Shown: piece by piece, positions 1 through 8,036 of the stretch
Layout of the letters: each line of letters opens with the position of its first letter
How positions within the stretch are numbered: the first letter of the stretch is position 1
Origin: Rahnella sikkimica
GTDB lineage: Bacteria; Pseudomonadota; Gammaproteobacteria; Enterobacterales; Enterobacteriaceae
Assembly: GCF_002951615.1 (NCBI RefSeq)
Contig: NZ_CP019064.1
Coordinates: 124,001-188,000, forward strand
DNA: 64,000 nucleotides
Direction: 5' to 3'
Program-made: the position numbers and the translations under genes
The notes under the pieces: generated by a model
Database searches by the model: none
What the model was told of the DNA's origin: nothing
Seen by the model: the letters and a program-made list of their open reading frames with translations, nothing else

Positions 1-53
1 ACCTGTCGAAGCAGTTTTTGAACGTGGCCACTGGCTTTAAACCGAACTTTTAA
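1..53 (+). CDS. 3' end of an upstream transfer gene, probably traF
   Basis: The third frame is open from the window edge to a TAA at 51-53 and ends in LSKQFLNVATGFKPNF. It stops 11 bp before trbB. In F-type transfer operons the gene just upstream of trbB (allowing for loss of trbA, artA and traQ) is traF, a pilus-assembly protein of the periplasm. Only about 16 residues are visible, so the assignment rests on gene order. A second open frame ending at position 40 is also possible. Confidence 0.35.
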   Translation, partial: LSKQFLNVATGFKPNF

Positions 54-64
54 GGGACTAAATA

Positions 65-607
65 ATGATGCGTAAGCATATAAAAACGGCCTGTTTATCG
101 GCGCTTTTACTGAGCGTCACCGCGCAGGCTTCGACCTGGGATTACATCCGTGCGATAGAGGCGACTAAAGGAAATCCTTCCACGTCAGCACCGGAAAAGA
201 CGGTTAAACCCGCGGTAAAAGCGGCCCGCTGGTCGACGCTTACCAGCGGCCAGCGCGTCAATCTGAACGACTGGCGGGTGGTGGTCTTCATGCAGTCCAC
301 CTGCGAATACTGCCACCGGTTTGACCCGATGCTCAAAGCGTTCTCTGAGGAGTCCGGGCTGACGGTGACGGCGTTCAGCCTTGATGCAAAGGGCGATGAC
401 GCGTTCCCGGATGCCCTGCAGGCGACGCCGGAGGTGATGGTGCAGTTCTTCACGCCGGGCATGCCGGTGGCCACGCCGACCACGTTTTTAGTCAACGTCC
501 ATACGCTGGCCACCTATCCGCTGCTTCAGGGCGCGGTGGATAAAGCAGCGTTGGCCTCCCGTCTGGATGAGGTGTTTCAGATAGCGATGAACGGGAGTGC
601 GCGATGA
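65..607 (+). CDS. trbB: TrbB-like thioredoxin-fold thiol-disulfide isomerase of the F-type transfer system
   Basis: 180 aa, about the usual length. An N-terminal signal peptide (MMRKHIKTACLSALLLSVTA, then cleavage near AQAS) predicts periplasmic export. A thioredoxin-like fold follows, with an active-site CEYC motif near residue 80 and the cis-Pro segment MPVATPTTF near residue 142. F TrbB is a periplasmic disulfide isomerase that helps fold cysteine-rich transfer proteins such as TraH, TraN and TraU; traH lies just downstream here. AAGGGA at 52-57 is well spaced for the ATG at 65. The gene overlaps the next one by 4 bp (ATGA), typical of a coupled tra operon. Confidence 0.9.
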   Translation: MMRKHIKTACLSALLLSVTAQASTWDYIRAIEATKGNPSTSAPEKTVKPAVKAARWSTLTSGQRVNLNDWRVVVFMQSTCEYCHRFDPMLKAFSEESGLTVTAFSLDAKGDDAFPDALQATPEVMVQFFTPGMPVATPTTFLVNVHTLATYPLLQGAVDKAALASRLDEVFQIAMNGSAR

Positions 608-885
608 CATTCACAAAGCACAGTAAACAGGTTTTACGTTTGTCAGACGAGACGCTGAAGGCTGTCTCCCTGTATCTGATTTTCTTCGGCTTGCTGGTGA
701 TGGTCGCCATTGGTGCGTCGTGGGGAGTGTGGGGATTCTGGTTCGCGCCGTTGTCGTTGAGGTGGTTTATCGCCGCCGTTGTGCTGCTGTCTGCGGGGTG
801 TTTCGGGCTGCTGGTGTTAGACGTAAAGCGATGCATCAGGAAGGTAAAGCTGAAACTCAATGCGCGCAAAGGCGAGAAATCATGA
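604..885 (+). CDS. Small inner-membrane protein at the trbJ/trbF position
   Basis: 93 aa with two hydrophobic segments (about residues 18-40 and 50-71) and a basic C-terminal tail (KRCIRKVKLKLNARKGEKS). It overlaps trbB by 4 bp and traH by 3 bp (ATGA), so translation is coupled. In F, small genes of little-known role (trbJ, trbF) sit between trbB and traH; this occupies the same slot, but I do not recognise clear sequence similarity. The membrane topology is visible. A role in pilus assembly is inferred only from position. Confidence 0.7.
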   Translation: MTFTKHSKQVLRLSDETLKAVSLYLIFFGLLVMVAIGASWGVWGFWFAPLSLRWFIAAVVLLSAGCFGLLVLDVKRCIRKVKLKLNARKGEKS

Positions 886-2237
886 AGATAACCACCATTA
901 CCTGCCTTATCGGTTTGCTGCTCACCGCGCCGGTTCACGCCGACGTGAACAGCGACATGAACAACTTCTTCGGCAAGCTGGGTTTTGACGGCAACACCTC
1001 CAGGCCGCAGGTCTGGCAGGGGCAGGCTGCGGGCTACGCCAGCGGCGGTTCGATGTATATGCGCACCTCCGTGCGGCAAATCCAGATGGTCTCCCTGTCA
1101 TTACCCAACATGAGCGCCGGCTGCGGGGGCATTGATGCCTATCTCGGCTCCTTCTCACACATTAACGGCGAGGAACTGCAGCGCTTTGTGAAACAAATCA
1201 TGGGCAATGCGGCGGGCTACTTTTTTGACCTGGCCCTGCAGACCACGGTGCCGGAAATGAAGCAGGCTAAGGACTTTCTGCAACAGCTGGCCTCGGACGT
1301 GAACAGCGCGAACATGTCGAGCTGTCAGGCGGCGCAGGGGATTGTCGGCGGGCTGTTCCCGCGCACGGCGGTGAGTCAGAAAAAGGTGTGCCAGGACATT
1401 GCCGCCGAAAGCAATCTGTTCTCAGACTGGGCGGCGTCGCAGCAGGGCTGCACGGTGGGCGGCAGCTATGACAGCGTCACCAATAAGGCCAGCGACAAGA
1501 CGAAAGATCAGGTCATGAAAAACAAAAATGTGATGTGGGATGCCATTAAAGAGAAGGGCATGTTCAGCAATAACCAGGAACTGGCCGAGTTTGCGATGAG
1601 CCTGACCGGCTCGCTGATTTATGACGCCAACAGTCAGGTCAAAATCCTTTCCCCGATCACCACCAATGAAGACGTGCTGAAGGCGATGATGAACGGCGGC
1701 AGCGCGACGATTTACAAGTGTGACAGTACCGACTTGTGCCTGAATCCCAGGCTGACCAGCATCACCATCAGCGCGGCTAACTCCATGAACGGTCAGGTTA
1801 TTAGCCTGCTTAAGAGCATTCAAAACAAGGCCGTGAGCGATGACCCGCTGTCCGTGGCTGAAAAGGGCTTTCTGGAGGCGACCAGCGTGCCGGTGCTGCG
1901 CTATCTGGTGGACCCGCTGTCGGTCAACATCGGCCCTGCCGTCGTGTACCAGCTGGCCGACTATATCGGTTACGACATCATGATGCAGTACATGAACGAA
2001 ATGATTACGGCGGTTCGCACGCAGATCGGGGGCAAAAACTATCCGGGCGAAGTCGTCGACCAGCTGGATAAAAGCCTGACGCAGGCGACCACGCTTATCG
2101 CCGGGCTGCAGACGCGCGTGCAGATCAAGCAGGATGCGGTGATGGCGGTAGAACGACAGATGAGCTACCTGCGCCAACAGGTCTCAAGCCGTCTTATCCA
2201 GCGTTATCAGGGAAACTACCGGTTCACAGGAGAATAA
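882..2237 (+). CDS. traH: TraH, F-type pilus assembly protein
   Basis: 451 aa; F TraH is similar in length. The chosen start at 882 gives a clear signal peptide (MKITTITCLIGLLLTAPVHA) and overlaps the stop of the preceding gene. A longer open frame from 720 only reads through that neighbour. The mature protein begins DVNSDMNNFFGKLGF and is rich in cysteine and glycine early on, typical of TraH, with a C-terminal helical stretch (about residues 400-450) of coiled-coil character. TraH is needed for F pilus extension and works at the outer membrane and periplasm with TraF, TraW, TraU and TrbI. traG starts 2 bp after its stop codon. Confidence 0.93.
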   Translation: MKITTITCLIGLLLTAPVHADVNSDMNNFFGKLGFDGNTSRPQVWQGQAAGYASGGSMYMRTSVRQIQMVSLSLPNMSAGCGGIDAYLGSFSHINGEELQRFVKQIMGNAAGYFFDLALQTTVPEMKQAKDFLQQLASDVNSANMSSCQAAQGIVGGLFPRTAVSQKKVCQDIAAESNLFSDWAASQQGCTVGGSYDSVTNKASDKTKDQVMKNKNVMWDAIKEKGMFSNNQELAEFAMSLTGSLIYDANSQVKILSPITTNEDVLKAMMNGGSATIYKCDSTDLCLNPRLTSITISAANSMNGQVISLLKSIQNKAVSDDPLSVAEKGFLEATSVPVLRYLVDPLSVNIGPAVVYQLADYIGYDIMMQYMNEMITAVRTQIGGKNYPGEVVDQLDKSLTQATTLIAGLQTRVQIKQDAVMAVERQMSYLRQQVSSRLIQRYQGNYRFTGE

Positions 2238-2239
2238 AT

Positions 2240-5101
2240 ATGGACGTAATTTATACCATCACCGGCGGAGAGTGGTTCCGCGACTCGCTCAACGCCGTGG
2301 CGGCCTTTACGCAGTCTGACACCGGCCACAGCCTGATGCGGATCGCGACGGTTTTATCGGTCGTGACCTGCGCGATAGCCTGGATACGTACCCACGATAT
2401 TTTCACCCTGCTCAAATGGGTGACGGTGTTTACCGCCGTGACGATACTCATCGGCGTGACGCGGCCGGTACAAATCATCGATGCGACCAGCCCGCATGAA
2501 GTGTATCAGGTAGACAACGTGCCGCTCGGGCTGGTGTTGCCGGCCTCGGTTATCACGTCCGTCGGTCACGGGCTGGTGGCGGGGTATGAGCTGTTTATGC
2601 ACCAACCTGATGCGCTCTCGTATAACGAAACCGGCATGCTGTTTGGTGCCACGCTTATCGGCAACAGCACGGACTATGAATCGACCAGCGCGGAGCAAAG
2701 CGACCTGTTTGCCGACTACGTGCAAAACTGTGTGGTCGGCGACATGCTGCTTAACAAGAAGTACAGCATGAACGACCTGATGAACAGCGAAGACCCGTAT
2801 ACGCTGATATTCAGCAAGCCCAGCCCGCTGCGCGGGATGTTTAACGAGGCGGGCAACTTTGTGACGTGCCAGGAAGCGGCGACTACCCTGCAAAAGATGA
2901 TGAATACCGACGCCAGCGCGGGGGGCACGACGTGGACGTATTATGTGCGCAAATATCTGGGCAACAAGCCCGAGCGGGCAGCGTTGTACAGCCAGCTGAT
3001 GGGCGACAGCTACCAATATTTTTACGACGCAGGCAAAAGTGCCAGCGAGATTATGCGCCATAACGTGACGCTTAATGCCCTGCGCCACGGCTTTGCAGGC
3101 TATGCGGCGCGCAACGGCGACACGGCGAGCCTGGTCAACCTGTCTGCGGAGTCGTCGTTTGCCAAAATGCGCATGTCGCAGGCCACCAGTGCCAGCATTG
3201 CCACCCGCACGCTGCCGATAATGCAGACGGTGCTGACCGGCGTACTGATTGGCCTGTTCCCGCTGATGATTGCGATGGCCATGATCAGCACGCTGTCGTT
3301 CGAAGTCATAAAAGGCTACGTCTTTACGCTGGCCTATCTGCAGAGCTGGCCGGTGCTGTTTGCCATTTTGAACAACGGCATGAACGTGATGCTGAAATCT
3401 GACACCAGCGGAATACCTGTGACCTTATCCAACCTGTCAGAGCGTCAGCAGATGTTCTCCGATATCGGGACGACCGCAGGCTGGCTGGCGTTGTCCATTC
3501 CTTTCCTGGCGTTCTATCTGGTGAAAGGGCTGGGTAACGGTGTGTCGCAGGCGGGCAGTTATCTGGGTTCCGCCATGCAAAGTTCTGCGTCGCAGTCTTC
3601 ATCACAAACGGTGGACGGTAACTGGTCATTTAACAACATGCAGACCGATAACGTGCAGGGCAATAAGTGGGACACCAACAGCAGCCACGCCTCCGGGCAA
3701 ATCACCAACCAGACCGGTACGGGTGCGATGGTCACGCAGACCGGCGATGGCGGGACGGTCTACAACACCACCGGCGCGATGTCGAAATTGCCGATGGATA
3801 TCAACTTAGGCCAAACGACGAGCAGTACCGCACAGCGTTTACAAAGAGAAAGTCAGACGCAAGCCGAAAGCTCTCTGGATGGATATAGCCATTCCATAAA
3901 CAGTGCTTATAACCAGGTGAAGCAGTTTGCGTCGCAAACCGGGAATGGTTCGACAATGACGCAGGGGGCTGATCACTCAACATCCAGCGCGTTAACGGAG
4001 GGGGCCAACTTGCAGGTATCTGCCGCTAAAGCCTATGCGCAGAAAAATCATATCAGTGAGTCGCAGGCATTCAGTGAGCTGAGAGATAAATCCAGACGCG
4101 GAGAATTGAGTGGCAGCCTCATGGCCAAGGCAGGTATTGATTCAGACCGTCAAATTTTAGGCAAAGTTGCGGGATTAGCCACAGGGGCCTCAGCAGGAAT
4201 TGAATTTAGGGGCGGCGTTAGTGGAAATATGAGTAACAGTTCTGCAGATAATACACAGAAAGGGTCAACTAAAGGCGGGGATAACTCCTTTGACCAAAGC
4301 AGTCAGGAACTGAAAGATTTCAAGAAAGGTCAGGATATGGTTGATAGCGCACGCGTGTCAGAGTCGGGTAGTCATTCCGATAACTCTTCCAACACGAAAC
4401 TTGAACAACTCACTGCCACGCTCGCTGAGGCTGACAGTCAATATCAGCAATATACCAACAGCATGACCCGAAGCCACGAGTATGGAGAAATGGCCTCCGC
4501 AGCGCAGACCATGTCGGCTCAAACACAAAGTAACTACACGCAGGAGTTTGTCGGATATGTACAGGAAAAAGCTCCGGAACGAGCTGAGGCTATATTAACG
4601 GATACGGCAAATCCGGCTGTCCGGGCAGACCGTGAACAGCTTGCAGAGCAGTTTGTGGAAGAAAAACTGCGTTCTCGTGTTGAAGGCAATTTTGAAACTA
4701 ACCGCGCACAGTTGGGGTCGGGTATGACTGCTGTAAGCAATACGGCCACAGCAGGCGGCGGTGCTGCTTACCAGCGTGGCGATGCCGAGATTCAGGCGCA
4801 CACCGCAGATGCTGCTGTGCGATCAGATAGTACAGGCCGTGTGGGTTCAATGATTAGTGATACAAATCAACGTATTTCTGACTCAGACATGGAGATAAAT
4901 ACAGCTAAAAATGGTATAAATAATGAGCGAAGAGGGTTGAGTGCAGCTCACCAGATGGCAGAGAGTAAATTCGACACTGAAAATGCAAAAGCTGTTGAGA
5001 ACCAGCGCCTGCCTTGGGTTAAGGGCCAGGACAAAATGACGCAACAAGCTTTGGACATGCAGAAAGATCACAAGGGGAGCGGTGATGATGAAAGTAAATA
5101 A
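2240..5101 (+). CDS. traG: TraG, mating-pair stabilisation and exclusion protein
   Basis: 953 aa, close to F TraG. The N-terminal part (about residues 1-440) carries the membrane segments, including hydrophobic stretches near 33-75, 320-385 and 410-430. The rest is a long hydrophilic periplasmic domain rich in Ser, Gln, Asn and Ala. In F the N-terminal part acts in pilus assembly, and the C-terminal part stabilises mating pairs and is what TraS of the recipient recognises in entry exclusion. CAGGAG lies just upstream of the ATG. From about position 3830 base and codon use become less GC-rich, and this continues into the next gene, suggesting an exchanged exclusion module. The 3' end overlaps the traS-like gene. 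Confidence 0.92.
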   Translation: MDVIYTITGGEWFRDSLNAVAAFTQSDTGHSLMRIATVLSVVTCAIAWIRTHDIFTLLKWVTVFTAVTILIGVTRPVQIIDATSPHEVYQVDNVPLGLVLPASVITSVGHGLVAGYELFMHQPDALSYNETGMLFGATLIGNSTDYESTSAEQSDLFADYVQNCVVGDMLLNKKYSMNDLMNSEDPYTLIFSKPSPLRGMFNEAGNFVTCQEAATTLQKMMNTDASAGGTTWTYYVRKYLGNKPERAALYSQLMGDSYQYFYDAGKSASEIMRHNVTLNALRHGFAGYAARNGDTASLVNLSAESSFAKMRMSQATSASIATRTLPIMQTVLTGVLIGLFPLMIAMAMISTLSFEVIKGYVFTLAYLQSWPVLFAILNNGMNVMLKSDTSGIPVTLSNLSERQQMFSDIGTTAGWLALSIPFLAFYLVKGLGNGVSQAGSYLGSAMQSSASQSSSQTVDGNWSFNNMQTDNVQGNKWDTNSSHASGQITNQTGTGAMVTQTGDGGTVYNTTGAMSKLPMDINLGQTTSSTAQRLQRESQTQAESSLDGYSHSINSAYNQVKQFASQTGNGSTMTQGADHSTSSALTEGANLQVSAAKAYAQKNHISESQAFSELRDKSRRGELSGSLMAKAGIDSDRQILGKVAGLATGASAGIEFRGGVSGNMSNSSADNTQKGSTKGGDNSFDQSSQELKDFKKGQDMVDSARVSESGSHSDNSSNTKLEQLTATLAEADSQYQQYTNSMTRSHEYGEMASAAQTMSAQTQSNYTQEFVGYVQEKAPERAEAILTDTANPAVRADREQLAEQFVEEKLRSRVEGNFETNRAQLGSGMTAVSNTATAGGGAAYQRGDAEIQAHTADAAVRSDSTGRVGSMISDTNQRISDSDMEINTAKNGINNERRGLSAAHQMAESKFDTENAKAVENQRLPWVKGQDKMTQQALDMQKDHKGSGDDESK

Positions 5102-5747
5102 AAGTCGTAGAACAAATATCACATGGAAAGTGAAATTTTGGATTATGCCGGTTCTTTATCTCATTGCCTGGGGAAGGAACGCTTATGTCTTAGCGTCACC
5201 GCAGGCGATGACAATAGGCATTTCTGCTTTCCTATTAATGAATTTATGTATTTTCTGTCTTCTTTTTAAATCGCAATTCAAGCGGGTGGAAGATAGCTTT
5301 ATTAATATTGTATTTATTGAAAAGATTGTGACAAGAAAGGCTGCGAAATCTTTTTTGATGTGGTTGCCTTTAATTGTTATAGGGTGTTGGTTAGGAGTGA
5401 TTGGATTTATAGTTCTTTCCACTATAGCAATGTGGCTAAGCGCCTTTGTGTTTTTATTTTCCTCCTCGATAGATTTTAACATAATTTCGCCAGGGGCATT
5501 GAGCACTATGATAGGTAATCAGCATTCTGAAAATTATTATAATGATAAGCAATCTGCAAAATTTATGAATAATGAAAGCTTGGTGCAAACTGTTGCCTAT
5601 GAGAATTTAACTCCACTTGTCTCTGAACTTCCGACAGCAATAGCCTATGAAAATACTGACTATGGTACAAACCCCACCACGGGTTTACCTATGCTCAATG
5701 ATTCATATGATATTGGCGGTAACTTTTACGGCTTTGATAACAATTAA
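5085..5747 (+). CDS. TraS-like entry-exclusion membrane protein (by position)
   Basis: 220 aa from the ATG at 5085, which AAGGGGAG at 72-80 of that line supports; GTG at 5082 or ATG at 5088 are alternatives. Three or four hydrophobic segments lie in the first 145 residues (about 20-36, 45-65, 93-140), followed by a hydrophilic tail of about 75 residues. It starts inside the end of traG and is markedly AT-rich compared with the rest of the tra operon. TraS proteins are poorly conserved inner-membrane proteins encoded right after traG that block DNA entry from donors carrying the matching TraG. The size (F TraS is shorter) and lack of recognised similarity keep this an inference from topology and position. 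No traT follows. Confidence 0.6.
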   Translation: MMKVNKSRRTNITWKVKFWIMPVLYLIAWGRNAYVLASPQAMTIGISAFLLMNLCIFCLLFKSQFKRVEDSFINIVFIEKIVTRKAAKSFLMWLPLIVIGCWLGVIGFIVLSTIAMWLSAFVFLFSSSIDFNIISPGALSTMIGNQHSENYYNDKQSAKFMNNESLVQTVAYENLTPLVSELPTAIAYENTDYGTNPTTGLPMLNDSYDIGGNFYGFDNN

Positions 5748-5771
5748 ATTTTAAAAAATTAGCATATTGTT

Positions 5772-5792
5772 AATGCCCCTTCGTGGGGTATT
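5772..5792 (+). terminator. Hairpin in the traS-like/traD gap
   Basis: AATGCCCC and GGGGTATT form an 8-bp stem (one G-T pair) around a TTCGT loop, 25 bp after the traS-like stop. The downstream run is only weakly T-rich, so it may be an attenuator or RNA-processing hairpin rather than a full terminator. A second imperfect palindrome, CCTTTTCCTAAGGAAAGG (5800-5817), covers the traD ribosome-binding site and could mask it. Confidence 0.45.
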
Positions 5793-5819
5793 GCCACTCC
5801 CTTTTCCTAAGGAAAGGTT

Positions 5820-8036
5820 ATGAGCTTTAACTCCCGCGACTTTACGCAGGGCGGGCAGGTTGCGTTTATGCGCCTGCGGATGTTCCTGCAAATAAACAAC
5901 ATCATTTCGTTTTATATGATTATGTCATTCATGATCATCACTGTTGCGACATTATTTATTCGCATGAGCACACAGAACATCATGAATGGGCTGATGTACT
6001 GGTATGCCACAACAATAGCGCCTTTCCAGAAGCACATTGTTAATCCGACGGTTTATCATCTGGATTATTACGGCAAAAAACTTAATTACACGGCGATGCA
6101 AATTGTCAGTGACTCCTATACGTCGTACTGCGGGAAACTGCTGAGGCAGGAAATCATTATTTCTGCGCTGATATCGCTGGTTATGGTCTTTATCGGTACG
6201 GGACTCTTTTTCTGGTATCTGGGACATCTGGGTAAAAAACAGAGTGAAGATGAAATCACCGGCGGTCGTGTATTAAATACTGACCCGAAAGCCGTCGCCA
6301 GAATGATGAAAAGCCGTGACCAGGCGTCTGATATCAAGGTCGATCATCTGCCGATTAAGAAAGACAGCGAAATTCAAAACTTCGGCATGCACGGCACGGT
6401 CGGTTCCGGGAAGTCCACGCTGATGCGTAAGTTTCTGACCTACCTGCGTGAGCGCGGTGATCTGGTCATTATCTATGACAAAGGCTGTACCTTCGTTGAG
6501 GAATATTACGACGAAACCAAAGACAAACTGCTGAATCCGCAGGACGAGCGCTGTGCCAACTGGGACATGTGGGGTGAGTGTCCGACGCTGCCGTCGCTGG
6601 AAACCGTCTCCACCTCGCTTATCCCGATGGGGGCATCGGAAGACCCGTTCTGGCAGGGTTCGGCGCGCACTATCTTCTCAGAAGCCGCGCACCGCATGCG
6701 CAAAGACCCGGAGCTGAGCTACAACAAATTCCTGCGCACCCTGCTGGCCATCAAGCTCGACAAGCTGCGCGAATTTCTCGCCGGCACGCCTGCCGCGACG
6801 CTGGTGGACGGCAAAATCGAGAAAACGGCTATCTCCATTCGCAGCGTGCTGACCAACTACGTGAAGGCCATGCGTTACCTGCAGGGCATCGACCGCAGCG
6901 GGAAGCCAAAATTCACCATCCGCGAGTGGATGCAGGGCACCAAAGTGGGTGCCAAAAACCCGTGGCTGTTTATCACCTCTAACCAGCAGCATCACGAGTC
7001 GCTCAAACCGGTCATTTCCATGTGGCTGAGCATTGCCGCTGACAGCCTGCTGTCGATGGGTGAGAACCGCCACCGGCGCGTCTGGTTTTTCTACGACGAA
7101 CTGCCGTCGCTGCACAAGCTGCCGGGATTGCCCTTCATTATCGCCGAGGCGCGTAAATTCGGTGGCTGCTTCCTGCTGGGCTTCCAGTCCTATCCGCAGC
7201 TCGAAGAAATCTACGGCAACAAGTCTGCCGAAGCCATGTTCGACCTGCTCAACACCAAGTATTTCTTCCGTTCCCCGAGTGCGCTGGTGTCAAAATTTGT
7301 CGCCGAAGACATTGGTGAAACGGTGCGTAAGAGGTTCAGCGAACAGACCAGCTTTGGTAACGAGTCGGTGCGTGACGGTATCTCCTTCGGTAAGGAAGAA
7401 GAGCGGATCAATATCGTCAGCCATACCGACGTGCAGAAGCTGGAAGACCTGGAGTGCTTCGTCACGCTGCCGGGCGATTACCCGGTGGTCAAGATGGCCC
7501 TGAAGTACCAGAAACTGCCGAAAGTCGCCGAAGCCATCCTGGAACGCGACGTCGAATCCAGCCTTGACCCGGAGATAGAAGAAGACCTCGAGAGACGTGG
7601 GGCGGAAGAAAGCATGATGGATGCATTATTCAGCCAGGACGAACCCGCCGAATACCCGCCGGATACGGCAACGCTGCCAGCTACACCGGCCGTGGTTCCC
7701 GCCGCCAGTCTGATCACTCAGCCCCATTTGCCGGTTCCCGCAAACACGGTGATGAACACACCGCCTGCGCCAAAGACGACGACGCCTGTTGCTGCTGCAG
7801 CGGTAGCTACAACAGCAACGGCTGCAGAGACGGCTACCGCCGGTGGCCGTGATGAAGATATTGAGATACCCCTGCCGCCTGGCATCAGCGAGGACGGTGA
7901 GATCTTCGATCCCGATGCCTATGAGCAGTACGCCGCCCAGTCCGAAACGCAGGATGCCACGCGCCGCGAAGAGGTGAATATCAATCACGCCATTCATAAC
8001 CGGGGAAAGGACGATGACGGAGGCTTCTACTTATGA
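5820..8036 (+). CDS. traD: TraD, type IV coupling protein
   Basis: 738 aa; F TraD is 717 aa. Two N-terminal membrane helices (about residues 27-50 and 105-135) anchor it. The cytoplasmic part has a Walker A motif GTVGSGKST near residue 191 and a Walker B-like WFFYDELPSL near residue 422, both intact. TraD is a hexameric DNA-pumping ATPase that links the relaxosome to the transfer channel. The C-terminal ~130 residues are acidic and rich in Pro, Ala and Thr; in F this tail contacts TraM. The start follows AAGGAAAGG, and the end overlaps traI by 4 bp (ATGATG). Confidence 0.96.
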   Translation: MSFNSRDFTQGGQVAFMRLRMFLQINNIISFYMIMSFMIITVATLFIRMSTQNIMNGLMYWYATTIAPFQKHIVNPTVYHLDYYGKKLNYTAMQIVSDSYTSYCGKLLRQEIIISALISLVMVFIGTGLFFWYLGHLGKKQSEDEITGGRVLNTDPKAVARMMKSRDQASDIKVDHLPIKKDSEIQNFGMHGTVGSGKSTLMRKFLTYLRERGDLVIIYDKGCTFVEEYYDETKDKLLNPQDERCANWDMWGECPTLPSLETVSTSLIPMGASEDPFWQGSARTIFSEAAHRMRKDPELSYNKFLRTLLAIKLDKLREFLAGTPAATLVDGKIEKTAISIRSVLTNYVKAMRYLQGIDRSGKPKFTIREWMQGTKVGAKNPWLFITSNQQHHESLKPVISMWLSIAADSLLSMGENRHRRVWFFYDELPSLHKLPGLPFIIAEARKFGGCFLLGFQSYPQLEEIYGNKSAEAMFDLLNTKYFFRSPSALVSKFVAEDIGETVRKRFSEQTSFGNESVRDGISFGKEEERINIVSHTDVQKLEDLECFVTLPGDYPVVKMALKYQKLPKVAEAILERDVESSLDPEIEEDLERRGAEESMMDALFSQDEPAEYPPDTATLPATPAVVPAASLITQPHLPVPANTVMNTPPAPKTTTPVAAAAVATTATAAETATAGGRDEDIEIPLPPGISEDGEIFDPDAYEQYAAQSETQDATRREEVNINHAIHNRGKDDDGGFYL

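Noticed and set aside
720..881. Longer open frame that would extend traH upstream to 720
   Set aside because: It lies entirely in another frame of the small membrane gene; the ATG at 882 has the signal peptide and the ATGA overlap.
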